Assembly (NCBI GenBank): GCA_017562135.1
Contig: QEYB01000921.1
Location: 992,001 to 1,056,000, forward strand
Direction of reading: 5' to 3'
Origin: Dipylidium caninum
Lineage: Eukaryota > Platyhelminthes > Cestoda > Cyclophyllidea > Dipylidiidae
DNA: 64,000 bases
In this document: positions 11,091 through 22,900 of the stretch, in pieces
Position numbering within the stretch: the stretch's first letter is position 1
Layout: every line of letters begins with the position of its first letter
Notes under the pieces: model-generated
Told to the model about the DNA's origin: nothing
Seen by the model: only the letters and a program-made list of their open reading frames with translations
The model's database searches: none
Position numbers and translations under genes: made by a program

Positions 11091-13732
11091 TTAAAGGGGG
11101 CTGGAGGAGGGAGCGTTGGTTTTGAGAAAAGTCTGCAGGGAAGTCTGGAGTTCTTCCACAAGAGGCTCCATAAATTTGCAGTAGCCGGCCTCCGTGGGGT
11201 GGAGATAATCGAGCATATCGCGATGCGCAATGGAACCATCGGGGTGGAGGAGGGCCTCCCACTCCGGCCACAGGAATACCACGCGGTCACCGGGACGGCT
11301 CAGATCGGCCGCCAAGAGCCGGTTTACTTCCAAGTGCTTCTGTCGTCGTGGGTTCGGCTTCTTACCACAGGGGAGCAGACCCTTTTAAATGCCCGAGAAA
11401 AAGGCATCAGTACTGCGTGGCCATGAGACTACAAATTGTCTTGCATATTCACGGATTTATCGAAACGCAAAAGTGTTAGGATACCACCTGTGGTAATGTT
11501 CGAATGGAAAAGTAAATGGGGAGACAATTAACACTACCAGACACACACCGACTATACGTGAGTGGGAATAAAAGAAGCAATAACCAAAAAAATGAGTGAG
11601 TCAGAGTAGAACGGAGTAGTACAAATATAGCCTGCACACTATTACAACTACGTTCTGAAAACGCGATTATTAAGGTGTAAAAAATAAGCATGGAATCAAT
11701 AGTAACACAATGACATAAACACTTGGCATGCGCCAGACAGAAAATGAAATATTTGAGTAAACGACGGGAGAGCATTGAAAAATATTTGGAACTTGTTTAC
11801 CAATCCATAACCTACATAACTAAGTCCATGGCTGTTGGTGCAATGTCACGCACCTAAGTGAACAAAGGCTAAAGAGGTTTAAGATTGATTGTGCACGCAA
11901 TACATTATCAGCCTACGAGGACAAAACAAACGAGAAGCGCCAATCCACTTGGCCAGAGTATTTTCTTGCACAAAGAGCAAACAGGAGGTCGAGATGGAAG
12001 TCTACGACAGGGTTTTGAAAAACTCACTTTTTGAAAAGAATATTTAATTAAAGACAAACTATAGACAATGGCACAAAGTCCGCATTCAAAGGAGATTAGA
12101 AGAAATGAATGAAAGCTAAACAGTCTTCATTGACACAGCTTAATGCCAATATCATAATCTCCCTCGTTTAGAGCATGGAATAGGAGAAACAAAAAACAAA
12201 ATAAGTCGGATGAAAAATAGCCAAAAATTTTGGAATGCAATATAATTTAAAGTAAAAAGCATTAGGAACAGAGACAACAGAACATATAATCAAGTGGTCG
12301 AAACGAAGAACAATTAACACGACAGTTGATAAAAATGAGACAAAAAAACTAAAAAAAATGCAATATGACAAAGCATTAATGAAAACATCTGAACAACACA
12401 CAGTCCCTTAGTAACAATCGACGCCGATAAAAGCGCTACCGTGGCTATACACCCCACCTATCCTCTTGCAGTGTTTACCACAGAGCACAATATACTGTTG
12501 ACGGTAAACGATTAAGATGGCAAGAACCAATAAAGTGCAGTTTAAGGTAGCAGGAAAAAATACAAGAATTAAGCACAGAAACTGGGGTAAGGGGAAACAA
12601 GGATCCTCTGATGCCCATAACTATGAATAAAAATATATTGATCCTCTAAGAAACCATAATGACGTTATGAGATTAAGATTATGCATATGGTTTAAAGTAA
12701 GCAACTATGAAGAAAGTTGGAAACATGTACCGAAGACTTGAGTTATGTGTTGAAAAATAAATATTGGTCGTGCTATAATATGATCAACCAGCAATATCAA
12801 CAAATGAAATTAGATTTGAAGGTTCTCAAAAATTTGTTGGCCTCTATTTAAAATCCACCCTGAATGTGGGAATTTATTGTGTACATATCCCATATCGCTT
12901 CCACAAGTGGGAGATAAAGAAAGAATTTAAGATACCAATTCACTTATGAAATTAAGGCGCAAGAGTAAATGGACACAAATCGTACAAGAACAAAGGCCTA
13001 GATATTGCGAAGTAGGGATAAGGCATTTAATAACGCATATAAAGATTAAACGTAAATACGCGCGGTATTTGAATAAACACACACGTAGAAGGAAAATGTC
13101 TGTAAATGGAAATAACAAGATGAACATCTAGCGCAGTGGAATTCTAGTGATGATAAGGAAAGCCAAAAAGTTAAATAAATGAATGAATAGATAAGAAGGG
13201 AGGACTTACTAGGACGACAATGTGCGCTTCCGGCTGTTTATCCTTGATAACCTTCACTATAGCAAGAATTCCTTTGACAATTTCTGCGGCAGTACCCTTG
13301 TTATGGGTTCCAACTGCCAGGACAACAACCTAACGGATGACTTTGAGAGTATGGTATGGGGTACCTTCACCTTAACTTCGTCCAGTTCTCCATTAAGGAC
13401 ACGCCATAGAACGTTCTGGGTTTCATCATTGGGGATCGAAAAATTAAGACAGTGGAGGGGTTCGATATAGGTTTTGTAAGTCTAATTATGTGCGAAAAAT
13501 AAGTCAACATACTTGTGTGGCCTCAAAGTTAAATAATATTGAATCACCAATAAAAAGGATTTCTGGTTCCTTATCACGCCCTTGAGAGAGAAAGCGGGCA
13601 TGCTGATGAGCGCGTAAGTGAAAACAAAGCTATTACCATACTTAACCAGCATCCGTCCTCTTCCTTGTCCTCCGGTTGCACAGGAATGTCAGCCGCCATC
13701 TCACCGGAACGCGAACAACTTGTTATTGACAT
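11091..13732 (-). CDS. PAFAH1B2: PAF-acetylhydrolase IB catalytic-subunit homologue (alpha1/alpha2)
   Basis: A GDSL/SGNH hydrolase family whose mammalian members remove the acetyl group of platelet-activating factor and bind LIS1. Exons: 13637-13732 (start Met at 13732, or a second Met at 13699), 13513-13602, 13371-13481, 13210-13329 and 11091-11381, about 235 aa (human 229). Introns are 34, 31, 41 and 1828 bases. Landmarks: DKEPEILFIGDSIL (nucleophile Ser), VLWRVLNGELDEVK, VVVLAVGTHN, KQPEAHIVVLGLLP, KPNPRRQK, HPDGSIAHRDMLDYLHPTEA (catalytic Asp and His). The second conserved block reads NFSIPNDET where the human enzymes have NFGIGGD, and GTHN replaces GTNN, so both oxyanion-hole residues differ. 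Activity may be lost or altered. Alpha1 versus alpha2 orthology cannot be settled by eye. Confidence 0.9.
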
Positions 13733-14537
13733 TCGCTCGCGGTTAATATAAGCGCCAAAAGAAAACAACTTTCCAGGAAGAGAATGCATACAATAACGTT
13801 TATTTAAGCGTTAAAATAATGGTTAAATTGGTTGGTTTCCCATTGTATAAATATAATAACATAATGCGAGATTACTAACACCATGTCATTATTATTGATT
13901 AAGATATTCAGTGATCTGATGAAGTCGAGGAGTTTCCTTAACAACGTTCATATGTGGGCTCAGTATCTAAAAATATACGCTAACGGCAAATTGGTTTGGA
14001 GAGCGACGATTAACCTATCATATTGCGCAATACGTGCACGTATAAGACATACACCTAAGTATTGTTTCCTCAAACAAAGCTGTAGATTTTATAAATACCT
14101 TGACGAAGTAGCGGCTTTACGATGTTTTTACCATACTATATTAGAGCATAACCATATTTTAATAATTTTCTTATAATAAGCCTAAAGAAACTTCGACATC
14201 CAATCATTCGGAGCGCGCATTTTGGGCCTCCTTTTTGTTCCCTTAAGTTTGTTCGCTTGTGAGTCTATCTGAACCCTCTCTATTTTAGTTCACTAATTAT
14301 CCTTTTTGCCAGATTTTAACCGTTTTACACTGTTGGGTTTAAGTATGTTATCTATCCTCAACTACTGCTTTGTCGAATTACTGCTAATGGTTAATTTGTA
14401 CAAACACATCTAAGCTTTTTGTCTGCTTTAATTCGAGGTAACTTATGGGTATATGAATACTTTCTTCTGATTTTTAGTCACCATATTAAGTTCGTTGCTG
14501 CCCTCAGTAGGCCCGTCCTAATTCGAGGACATATTTA
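13733..14537. promoter_or_regulatory. Divergent intergenic region between PAF-AH IB and LCMT1
   Basis: About 0.8 kb between two head-to-head genes, so it probably holds both promoters. It is AT-rich, with a 98-codon plus-strand open frame (13883-14176) that has no recognisable family and looks like chance. No TATA box or initiator can be assigned by eye. Confidence 0.4.
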
Positions 14538-16252
14538 ATGGAATCTGTAAGTAATGAAAATATACAATATACGAATGACGAAGCTACTGCTGCAAAGGCG
14601 CACGCTGTTAGGCTGGGTTATTGGAACGATCCTTATATAAAAATATTTTGTCCTATTCCTTCGTCATCGACGCCAGAAATCAGCCGTGGCTATTATGTTC
14701 GAGTTCAAACATTTGAAGCTGTGGTTATTCGTTTCATTCAGGTAAATGGCAATATCATAATTTTGAGCTAAATATTTAGGAACACAACCGAATTTGCCAA
14801 GTCGTCAACCTTGGTGCTGGCTCAGATACACTATTCTTTCGTCTAAAGGACAGAGATCTTATCCCTTCAGCTTACGTTGAGCTGGACCTTCCCGGAAATG
14901 TTAAGAGGAAGATCGCTACCCTACAACGAAATAAAACTTTACAATCTGTTTTATCCGCTTCTAATGCTTCGATTTGCTCCCAAACTCGTGTTTCTGGCGA
15001 CACCGCTCAATCTTCGGTCATAGACATGAAGGATCGAGTCTCTTTCGGATGTTATCACCTGCTTAGCTGCGATCTCAAAAAGTCTCCTAGCTCTTTGATC
15101 AGCTTATTGTGCGACTCTTCCTTTGGGCCGTCACTTTCGCCTGATCTCCCAACCTTGTTTCTTGCCGAATGTGTTTTAGTCTACATTCCTGCTGAAAAAT
15201 CCCTCTCCCTTCTTACTACTCTTGCTTCCAAGTTCACTCGGGCGGCATTTTTAAATTACGAACAAGTATGTGACATCGTCAAGTTTTAGATTCCTTATTC
15301 CTACATACACATACGAACATTTTAGAATTATATTCTTCATTTTCTTCATTTTCACCTTTGTTATACAGGTGAACATGGAAGACAAGTTCGGTGAAATTAT
15401 GCGAAATCACTTTCGCGATAGATCCTGTGAATTACCTGGCCTTACGGCATGCAGTTCTCTGGAGGCGCAAAAGTCTCGGTACGCTAACCTTATCGGTATA
15501 TGGTCACTCCCTATCTTCCAAGATTAGCAAACAAATCACCAGGTAAATTTAGACATTTCAATTAACGGGCGGATCGGTTATCCGCAATGTTTTATTCCAA
15601 TATACTTTGACCGTTTGTGTAAGTTTGTGGCCAATTTTCATTCAATTCAACGGCTTCATTTTATTGTCGGATTTGTTTTTTTTTGTGAATTTTCGAATCT
15701 ACGCTAAGATCTGCAAATCAAGACTAAAGTCGATGTATAGTCAGTAATCTTGTCTACGTATGAGAGTCAAATACATTAGCTTTAAATTACGTTGAATACC
15801 TATGGAGTAGCTTCGTCATAACACCGGGATGTCTTTCTGGAAAAATGAAAAACCGTTCTCTACCGAATTTATATCGTAATTAAAGTTCCGATATTCACGC
15901 CCTGACTAGTGTTAACTACACAGAGGTAACCGGACCTTCATTTGAGCTTGTCTATCTGTGTAGGTTCAAGGACAGTGGATGGCCTGAAGTGCATGCGTGG
16001 ACCATCAACGAAGCGTTTAATTGCTTGCCTAGAGATGCCATACTAAGGTATTCCGCTTCACTCTCGCTTATCCTACAAATATGACGAAGGTAATCATGTT
16101 TTGGGTGTTTTAGGATCAGTCGATTGGAGATTCTGGATGATACGGAAATCACGGAGCAGTTGTACGACCATTACTGTATCGTGTTGGCCATAAATAGTGG
16201 AATAGATTTCCACTGGACCTCTCTGAGATCAGCGCTTTCAGATTTAAAATAG
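14538..16252 (+). CDS. LCMT1: Leucine carboxyl methyltransferase 1 (PP2A methyltransferase)
   Basis: LCMT1 uses S-adenosylmethionine to methylate the C-terminal leucine carboxylate of the PP2A catalytic subunit, controlling which regulatory subunits bind. Exons: 14538-14741, 14780-15265, 15369-15478, 15964-16047 and 16114-16252; introns 38, 103, 485 and 66 bases. The 340-residue product is close to the human length (334). Landmarks: RLGYWNDPYIKIF (human SIGYWHDPYIQHF), EISRGYYVRV, the SAM-binding loop VVNLGAGSDTLFFRLKD, LFLAECVLVYIPAE, FLNYEQVNMEDKFG, SLEAQKSRFKDSGWPE and the tail RLEILDDTEITEQLYDHYC. The third donor was placed at 15479 (CG|GTACGC) because it alone joins KSR to FKDSGW in frame. 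All core motifs are present, so the enzyme is probably active in the cytosol. Confidence 0.95.
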
Positions 16253-18604
16253 ACACCTACCCCTCTCGTTGACTTCTCCGTTTTTGGTTAAATTAGAATG
16301 GTGAAATACTAATGAGTAAATACTTTCACGCTAAAGAGATGGTTTGCTTATTCTGTGCAACACCTTAGTACCAGCCGTAGTGACCGTGATGGTGATTCTG
16401 AAAAGGGTTTGGCTGACTTTGGCCTCCTGGCGAGGGACGATTTTGTTTAACCGATTCCAGTTATGTTGCAGTTACTTGAATTTATTTACCTCCAAGACTT
16501 AAATAACTCATTTTCTCCATCCTTACATTCCCTAATTGTGCGACTCCCATTTTTTGCCCACTTCCGAATGCTCCCCTTGTAATACCGAAGTTCCTTTTTC
16601 GTACGCGACCTTGGTGAGCCTTCAAGTCGGTGAATACTGGCATTGAAAGGTCCGGAGCAGTAGGATTCAACCGCGACGAGAAGCTAAGCTGAACGACAGT
16701 AGGGCAGATCCTGGCTGGACAAATGAGGGATGTGCGATTTTTCATTTCCACAGACACCATCAACGCGGCGTTACTTACACACAAAGAGTAGCGCTATTTG
16801 TTGAATGGATTAGGAGACGAAAGTAGGATGGCGGTCTCCTACTTCGCTGCTCTCCGTGAGCCTCTGCTTCCCCTCTGCTGCGAGCACAAAGTTAGTCTAG
16901 TCTAGATCACGGCGCTTCTCCAACGCCCGATCTAGGCCTTGGGAGGTTGCATGACCTTTCCTCCACTCGGCGTGCGTATTTCCTTCAAGGCCAGGACGGA
17001 GGCTTTTCAGGGATATTCTCTTTTGAGGGAAGACGTATGGGGGGGAGGGGGGGGGGCGGTAGCGTGAGTGTTGAATGAAATATCTTTCAACTCCTACCAT
17101 TGAGTTTCGTTAAGATATTTTGCGTTTCGGGCGCTGGCACTACACTGTCGGAAGTGCCTTGACGCTCACTTGTCGACCGAATTTGGGGCATAGCAAACGG
17201 AAATGGCTTCCACTCCAGCAAGTTTTCTCCGTCTTTTAACCTATCAAATGAAAGCGGGACTCCTACTACGCTGCTCTCCATGAACCTCTGCGTCTTAGTC
17301 TAATTTAGAGCACCGCGCAGCCCCAACCGTGGGAATTTCCATGACCTTTCTCACCTCATCCAAACGCTGGATCCTCCCCTCGGCCTGTGTTTCCCCCTCA
17401 AGACCAGGGCGAAAGTTTTTTTGAAGAGTAGATTTAACTCAAGGGGGACGCAACACTCTTTTCGCAGACTAAGCGACAAGAATTTGTTTACTCCGCACAA
17501 TTAAGTTATTGAAGGCGGACTAAATAATGGAGCCTGACGAACACGTCGAGTAGTCGGCGCCGACGAGGTGCCAACCGTCTGTAAAATTGCGGTTATCCGC
17601 GCCGCTCTCCCTGTCCCATCAGAGGCGAGACATGGAGGCGGATGCGCGTGATGGCACTTTGGAAGGCTGGCACAGCGTCGGGCCCATCGAAGGGTGCAAC
17701 TCCCTCCCCCCCGGACCGACGGCGATGGCACACCGAAGGAGAGAGAGAAAGAGTAAAAGAGCACCCGCCTTCTACTGCCTGGACGTCTTCGCCACTTCAG
17801 ATCCACCCGCAGGCTGGAGAATAGGTCTGCTCCCCTGGGCGAGTCAATTTAGCCGTATTAATGGTCCCGCCTCAGGGTTTAGAAAATTTCGCACTTTTCC
17901 TTGTCGTACACTGTCGATGGGAACTTTGAGCCACTAATTTCCGAAGGAAAATTCCCCAGAGTTGCAACGACGACTCAACGGGAAAGAGAGAACACTGGCC
18001 GTGCTAAGCTAACCAACATGCACGTGAACACTAATGATGCTGATGGTGGGTAGAGGATGAGGCAGTTGAATGCATCTAAAACACAACCGGCCTAGTAAAT
18101 GTTGTAGAGATACCCAACCGCCGGAGAATTCGTAGCAAAAGCCTTGAAAGATGGCTGTGCAAATGGGCAGAAGGTGAGCGGGTCCCCGCACCTTCCCCGC
18201 GGAAGGCCCGTAGCAGTGTGGAATGCCAAGAATTATTACTTGAGAAACGAAATTTAACCCCAGTTGACCCGACACTCTCCTGCTGGTGTCAGGTCGGCGG
18301 GCAAAGTGCCAGTCTCTTCAGTCAAAAGAGAACGGAAGAAGAGGTGGACTTAAAATCGAAACGCGGAACCGTTGAACTTTAAGTGCAATAAATGCCCTAA
18401 ACTGTCTTTTGCAACGCGATCCGGAGAAGATCTGCAACGCGACAACTCACCGTCGATTCGCCGCCGCGGGCGGAGCTTCAGACGGCGTCGGAGGCCCCGA
18501 CGACGGTTCTCCACAGAGCCGCGTTATTGATTGCAACGCATGTGAACGGCACGGAGGCACGTGGACGAGCCGCCAAGGCCGCGGAGGGAGAAGGTGCGGG
18601 GATC
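16253..18604. other. 2.35 kb without a recognised gene
   Basis: LCMT1 3' flank with no clear AATAAA near the stop. Several overlapping open frames of 60-116 codons on both strands share no family resemblance and have no consistent splice sites. A G-rich tract lies at about 17039-17060. Towards the right end GC content rises, which opens spurious frames. Confidence 0.45.
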
Positions 18605-18928
18605 ATGGGTGCTGAGCAAAGCCAAGTCGCCACGGACTACATTCCAGAAGACGTAAACATGAACATGCCAACCGTAATGACCGCGGAGGAGGAGCGGGAG
18701 GAACGGCGTGCTGCCACATGCTGTTGCGTGCGTAGACGGTTGCCCGCACCCACCACCACGACGGACGAACCGACACCAGAGGAGAAAGCCCTAAAAATCT
18801 GCAGTTACTATGAGCCCCTCGTCGACAGCCGCGTATTCGCCGAGGTCATTCAACATGCTCAGGAGGAGTGCAAAGCCAAGAAGGCGGCTGAGAGAGACCA
18901 GTCCCAAGGGGAGGCGGTCGATGAGTGA
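18605..18928 (+). CDS. Small protein with potential N-myristoyl and Cys-acylation signals
   Basis: A 107-codon single-exon frame starting at ATGGGTGCT, followed by an AATAAA about 110 bases after the stop. The product starts MGAEQSQ: a Gly at position 2 with Ser at 6, which fits an N-myristoylation signal. Downstream it has a TCCCVRRR cluster (possible palmitoylation next to basic residues), a Thr-rich linker, then a likely helical segment PEEKALKICSYYEPLVDS and a charged tail ending QGEAVDE. I do not recognise the family. Composition and the poly(A) signal support a real gene attached to a membrane; dual acylation is an inference from motifs only. Upstream the frame stays open without a better ATG. 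Confidence 0.6.
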   Translation: MGAEQSQVATDYIPEDVNMNMPTVMTAEEEREERRAATCCCVRRRLPAPTTTTDEPTPEEKALKICSYYEPLVDSRVFAEVIQHAQEECKAKKAAERDQSQGEAVDE

Positions 18929-19036
18929 ACCGATCCAATCCCCGCCTTTCTTTTGAGTCTTGGAGGCAAAGCTCACTTCATTTTTACTCTCTTCTTTCTT
19001 CATCTTTCCTGTGTCCTCCATTTCCACAACTGTGCG

Positions 19037-19042
19037 AATAAA
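19037..19042 (+). promoter_or_regulatory. Polyadenylation signal AATAAA
   Basis: It lies 109 bases after the stop of the small acylated-protein candidate (18605-18928) and supports that frame being the end of a transcript. Confidence 0.5.
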
Positions 19043-19764
19043 TTTTCCCGAGGTGGAAGCAAAAATCCCTTTTGATAGTGGAGAAGCGCTGATTTCGGAC
19101 TGTTCACAGTCAGCTGAGTGTAGAGAGGCTCGTGAAGTTTAGCCGGTGAGTTCAGGTCTTCCGTCACATAAATCCTGACATCCGCCTAATAAGGTCGTCT
19201 GTGAGGACTCAGTTAACGCTTGCCACGCCTTCTACCGAAGTGGGACTGAGGCTCCTGTTGAGGCCTACACTTCCACTGATAACTGCGGAGGACATCGAGT
19301 AGTGAGGCATCGCGCCTTCCACCGAGTTGCCACGAGAATAGGTGAAAGACTGGATCCCGAAGAAAAGGAGGAATCCCCATGACCCGCGGAAGCGGGTGGA
19401 AGTCGTCCCATCGGTGAGATTGTCACCACAGCCGTCGCCGAGGCGGCCGAGACGTCGGGACGGGTTGGGCGTGAGACCGCGCGGCTCTGTAGGACACGGC
19501 GCGAGTCGCCAACCTCCCGTGTTGGCTCCACTCCTGCTGTTCCCGCAGAGGAGGACCATTTACGATTATTTGATTAGCAAATCAAATGAGGTTACCAATT
19601 AAGGGACCATTCAGCGGTCGTATTGTTCACTGGGAGAAACGACAAGTCGGCAATTCTTCTTCCTCCTCCTCCTCCGCCTCCTGCTCTACGTGTGAAAGTG
19701 TGATCTCCACGCGGTTCAGACAAGTCTTCTTTGCAGTGATTCAATTACCCTCCACAACAACAAA
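19043..19764. other. Unassigned, with a Ser/Cys-coding tract
   Basis: Contains a short TCC-rich tract at about 19656-19692 that can be read as a Ser run followed by CSTCES. It resembles exons of the micro-exon genes further right, but no convincing splice pair encloses it. Otherwise nothing is recognised. Confidence 0.3.
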
Positions 19765-19914
19765 ATGGGTGCTAATGAAAATAATCCACTTAATTGGTGG
19801 AATCCGCAGGATATGCCTCACTTTTACAAATTGTTGGGTGGCCCACCGCCTCGAATTCGGCGAAGCGCACTTCATAGTGAGGGCAGAACCCTCGCTAATT
19901 GGTTTAGGTGTTGA
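19765..19914 (+). CDS. Candidate 49-codon small protein
   Basis: ATG in a good context (CAAAATGGG) opens a 49-residue frame beginning MGANENNPLNWWNPQ and containing HFYKLLGGPPPRIRR, with a TGA at 19912-19914. Composition looks protein-like, and the start MGA is shared with the gene at 18605. It could be a first exon (possible donor GTGTTG at about 19908) rather than a complete gene. No family is recognised, and this length can occur by chance. Confidence 0.35.
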   Translation: MGANENNPLNWWNPQDMPHFYKLLGGPPPRIRRSALHSEGRTLANWFRC

Positions 19915-22900
19915 AAGTGTCGATCACGAGGTCGGCGCTGAAGGTGTTAAGGCCTGCGGTGCAGCATCAGATGCTGCTTACCCCAAGACAAGTCAAAACC
20001 CCTTGAGGCTAACAGTTCCCGAGGCTGGCGGACGGGTGGGACGATGGCGGGGGCATTTGTCTTTTCGCCTTTCGAGGACATTCTCGAAGATCCTCTGCCA
20101 AACACGGCGGTCGGGGGGTCTACACGCATGACATCCACACTCGTCAGGAGGCAACTAGCATCGCCTCTCGCCTCCCGCTTTCACCCGCCGAGGAAATTCA
20201 GTGGTCCGTTTGGCCGTGGTCAAGGAGACTTGCTTTGCCGGGGGGCTCTACGGTCTTCCGTGTCCCCAGGCGAAATAGCGCCTTCTTCGGGCCCCCTACC
20301 ACGCGCCATCACCGTGCCTCGGGCAAGTTGCGGTCTCGACAGTGCCTCAGTATGCAGAGAGAGGCCCTTTGTCCCGCCTCAGTGCCCAACCTGAGGCAGT
20401 GGAGTGAAAATCGAGTCTCTCCGGCCCTCGAAATGTATCTTATTTGAGGGGAACGACAGTTTTCTGAGCGACGCCCAGCACGAAAACGGGATGAGGCGGG
20501 TGTAGCCCTTCGTGTATTCAAAACACACGACCCACCAAGGCGCGTTTCACGGTGGGTGGATGACCGAGACGTCTCGCTGTGCCACGAGTCGGGAAGAAAG
20601 CACTAATTAAATGAATGATTAATCTGAAGAGATGGTTAATTACGTCTCAGGGTGACAAGTCGTAAACGTTGTCCTCCACACTTTGACAATATGGTTTTAG
20701 TGCCAACTCACGTATTCACCTCGCCGCGTCTCGCCTCTTCGCTGAAAGTACCCGGCGGTGTGGCTTTCGTCGCCGGGGGAGACAGTGAATGGTCGAGGAG
20801 GCGGCATACAACGACAAGGGCCAAAGGCGCTGGGAGCCCTCGAAGTCCTCGTTATTCCCCACTGGAACGGGCGACTCCATTTGGCGCCAGACCCAACATG
20901 CGGTTAAGTAGGTGTTAAGGTGAATACTCCACGTCCCCCCATTCCCATCCCAAACCCCGTGTTTTTGGATTCCCAGGAAAATATCCACTCAATTAATCGT
21001 CAATATCTTTGGGGGAATTTTTAACACCCGCCTAATTAAGAGAATTCCACAATGCGCACAAACTGTCAGTCCCGCCTCAATCATCAACCTCGAGTTTTGG
21101 CCCATGCCTTGAAAAGACGCCATTCACATGCCCATGCCTACTAGGCGAGTATTAATTGCATTACCGCGGCAATTACAATTACTTTCGGCTTCTCTTATAC
21201 GACGACAAAACACACTCAATGACTCGACTAAGAGGCGTGTGTGTGCGTGCGTGCGTGCGTGCACACACTGAGGATCCAACCAATGGGAGGCGAGAGGAGA
21301 CCTCTTTTAGAGCCGAGGAAGCAGGCCTCGGATCACATAGGCTCACCTCACGGTCTCGCATACGCTCCATTCAAGCGAACAAGTCGGTGGAAACACGAGA
21401 TGCCAGCTCAAACTCCCGTTATGTCAAAGCGAATTGGTGGTGAGTGGCCGATCTCCCCTCTCTTCCCCCCTTTCTCTTCACAATTGACTCTGCCCTGCCC
21501 GCGTTTACCATGTTGAACTTAAGGCGGCACGGCCAATTTCGGTGTAGGAGTGGGCTGATTTGCCCCTCCCTTGGTCACGGCATCTCGGGGTCTGCTCCTT
21601 GACGGGGACACTGACCTCAGTCGCTTGCGTTTTAGTCTGATTTTGCAGTTGGACCACTGGCCTATTCGGGGGTTGTCCGCGCCTGTTGATGAGACATCTG
21701 AGTTTTGTAGCATTTTCTTGACGTGTGAAATAAGTTGGATGTTTCACCTGAGTCGGGCCTGAAAGCGCCTCTCTACAAAAAGGGCGGCAAATGAAACTTT
21801 GAAACACCATCGCTAACCACACCTCGACTCACGTTGGACGAACGCTCCGTGCTGTCGATGTGTGTTTCTGCTGTACAGAGGCGGTGGAGAAAAGTGTGTC
21901 CCAGCCACTGCTGCCACAAAACACATTATGCACACCTAAAACTTTCCATTACTTGTTTTTTTTCTTCATTTCATCACATTTTACATTGTTCACTTTTAAT
22001 GGGATTTAACACAATCGAAGCACACACACAGAACCGGCTAATCTCGAACACTTTGGAACAGCTTACATGGGGACCACACGACGAGACCGATGGGAGAGTA
22101 TTTGCTGTCTGTTAGGACATCCTCAAGGCTAAAGGATGAGTTCAGACGCAGAGACGTTTGTACCTGATTTTTGCGAAGTTTTGCGCTGTAACTCAGAAGT
22201 GCATACGCCTTTTCACCTGGCAGAGAGCGTGTGCTGCAGGGTGCGCAATATTGAGGCGATATTTTGGTTACACACTCTCAACTGCTCTTGACAGTTTCAT
22301 TGTGTGAAGTAATTTGGCGCTGTGTCACATAAGAAGTGATAGATTTGAAGGTAGCGAGGGGCAACTGTGATGTAGGGCACCAATCTGTCAGCTGTCCGCT
22401 GCCCGCTTTCTCCGCCGCAACTCCCAGGAAAAGTAATTATCTACAACCGCCAAGAGACCATGTGGAGGGGATTGTGTGAAGTCGTGAGAGGAATAAAGAC
22501 GTCTACTGAAGTGGTTACATTTTGCTCAATTCAGATTACCAATACGAAAGATTCGATCTCTCGGGTGCCGGCTCCCGTAAGTGCGAGGGGTCATCTACTG
22601 ACCTGCCCGAGGGCTCCACTGCCTACCAGCTTAATCCGACCTCTTTACTACGAAAACATTGCGCTGGCGCATAGTTGGGTTCTAGTTGCAAATCTACTCG
22701 CACGCCGTAGTCAAAGCAACTACAAAAGCCTTCAAATGCGTTGCCGCTCCTCCGCTTCCTCATCACATTGTAACAGTAATAACGCTAGCACAAATACGTC
22801 CTCAGACGGGAAGATTTCCGTGAAAATACGAAAAAATTCTATTAAGAATAGGATTTTCTCTCTGCACCACCCTAACCGCATTTAAGGATGCGTCAGTCAT

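Noticed and set aside
13883..14176. 97-codon frame between PAF-AH IB and LCMT1
   Set aside because: No family resemblance; lies in the probable shared promoter region of two head-to-head genes.
19586..20131. 181-codon plus-strand frame
   Set aside because: GC-rich chance frame with no domain or splice support; it overlaps the more protein-like 19765-19914 frame.
21236..21262. GT/GTGC alternating tract as a possible regulatory or telomere-like repeat
   Set aside because: It is a short simple repeat with irregular units; nothing indicates a special function.
22460..22885. 141-codon frame with a Ser/Asn-rich middle
   Set aside because: Could be a 5' piece of gene A, but no acceptor/donor pair keeps phase 1 and there is no recognisable family.
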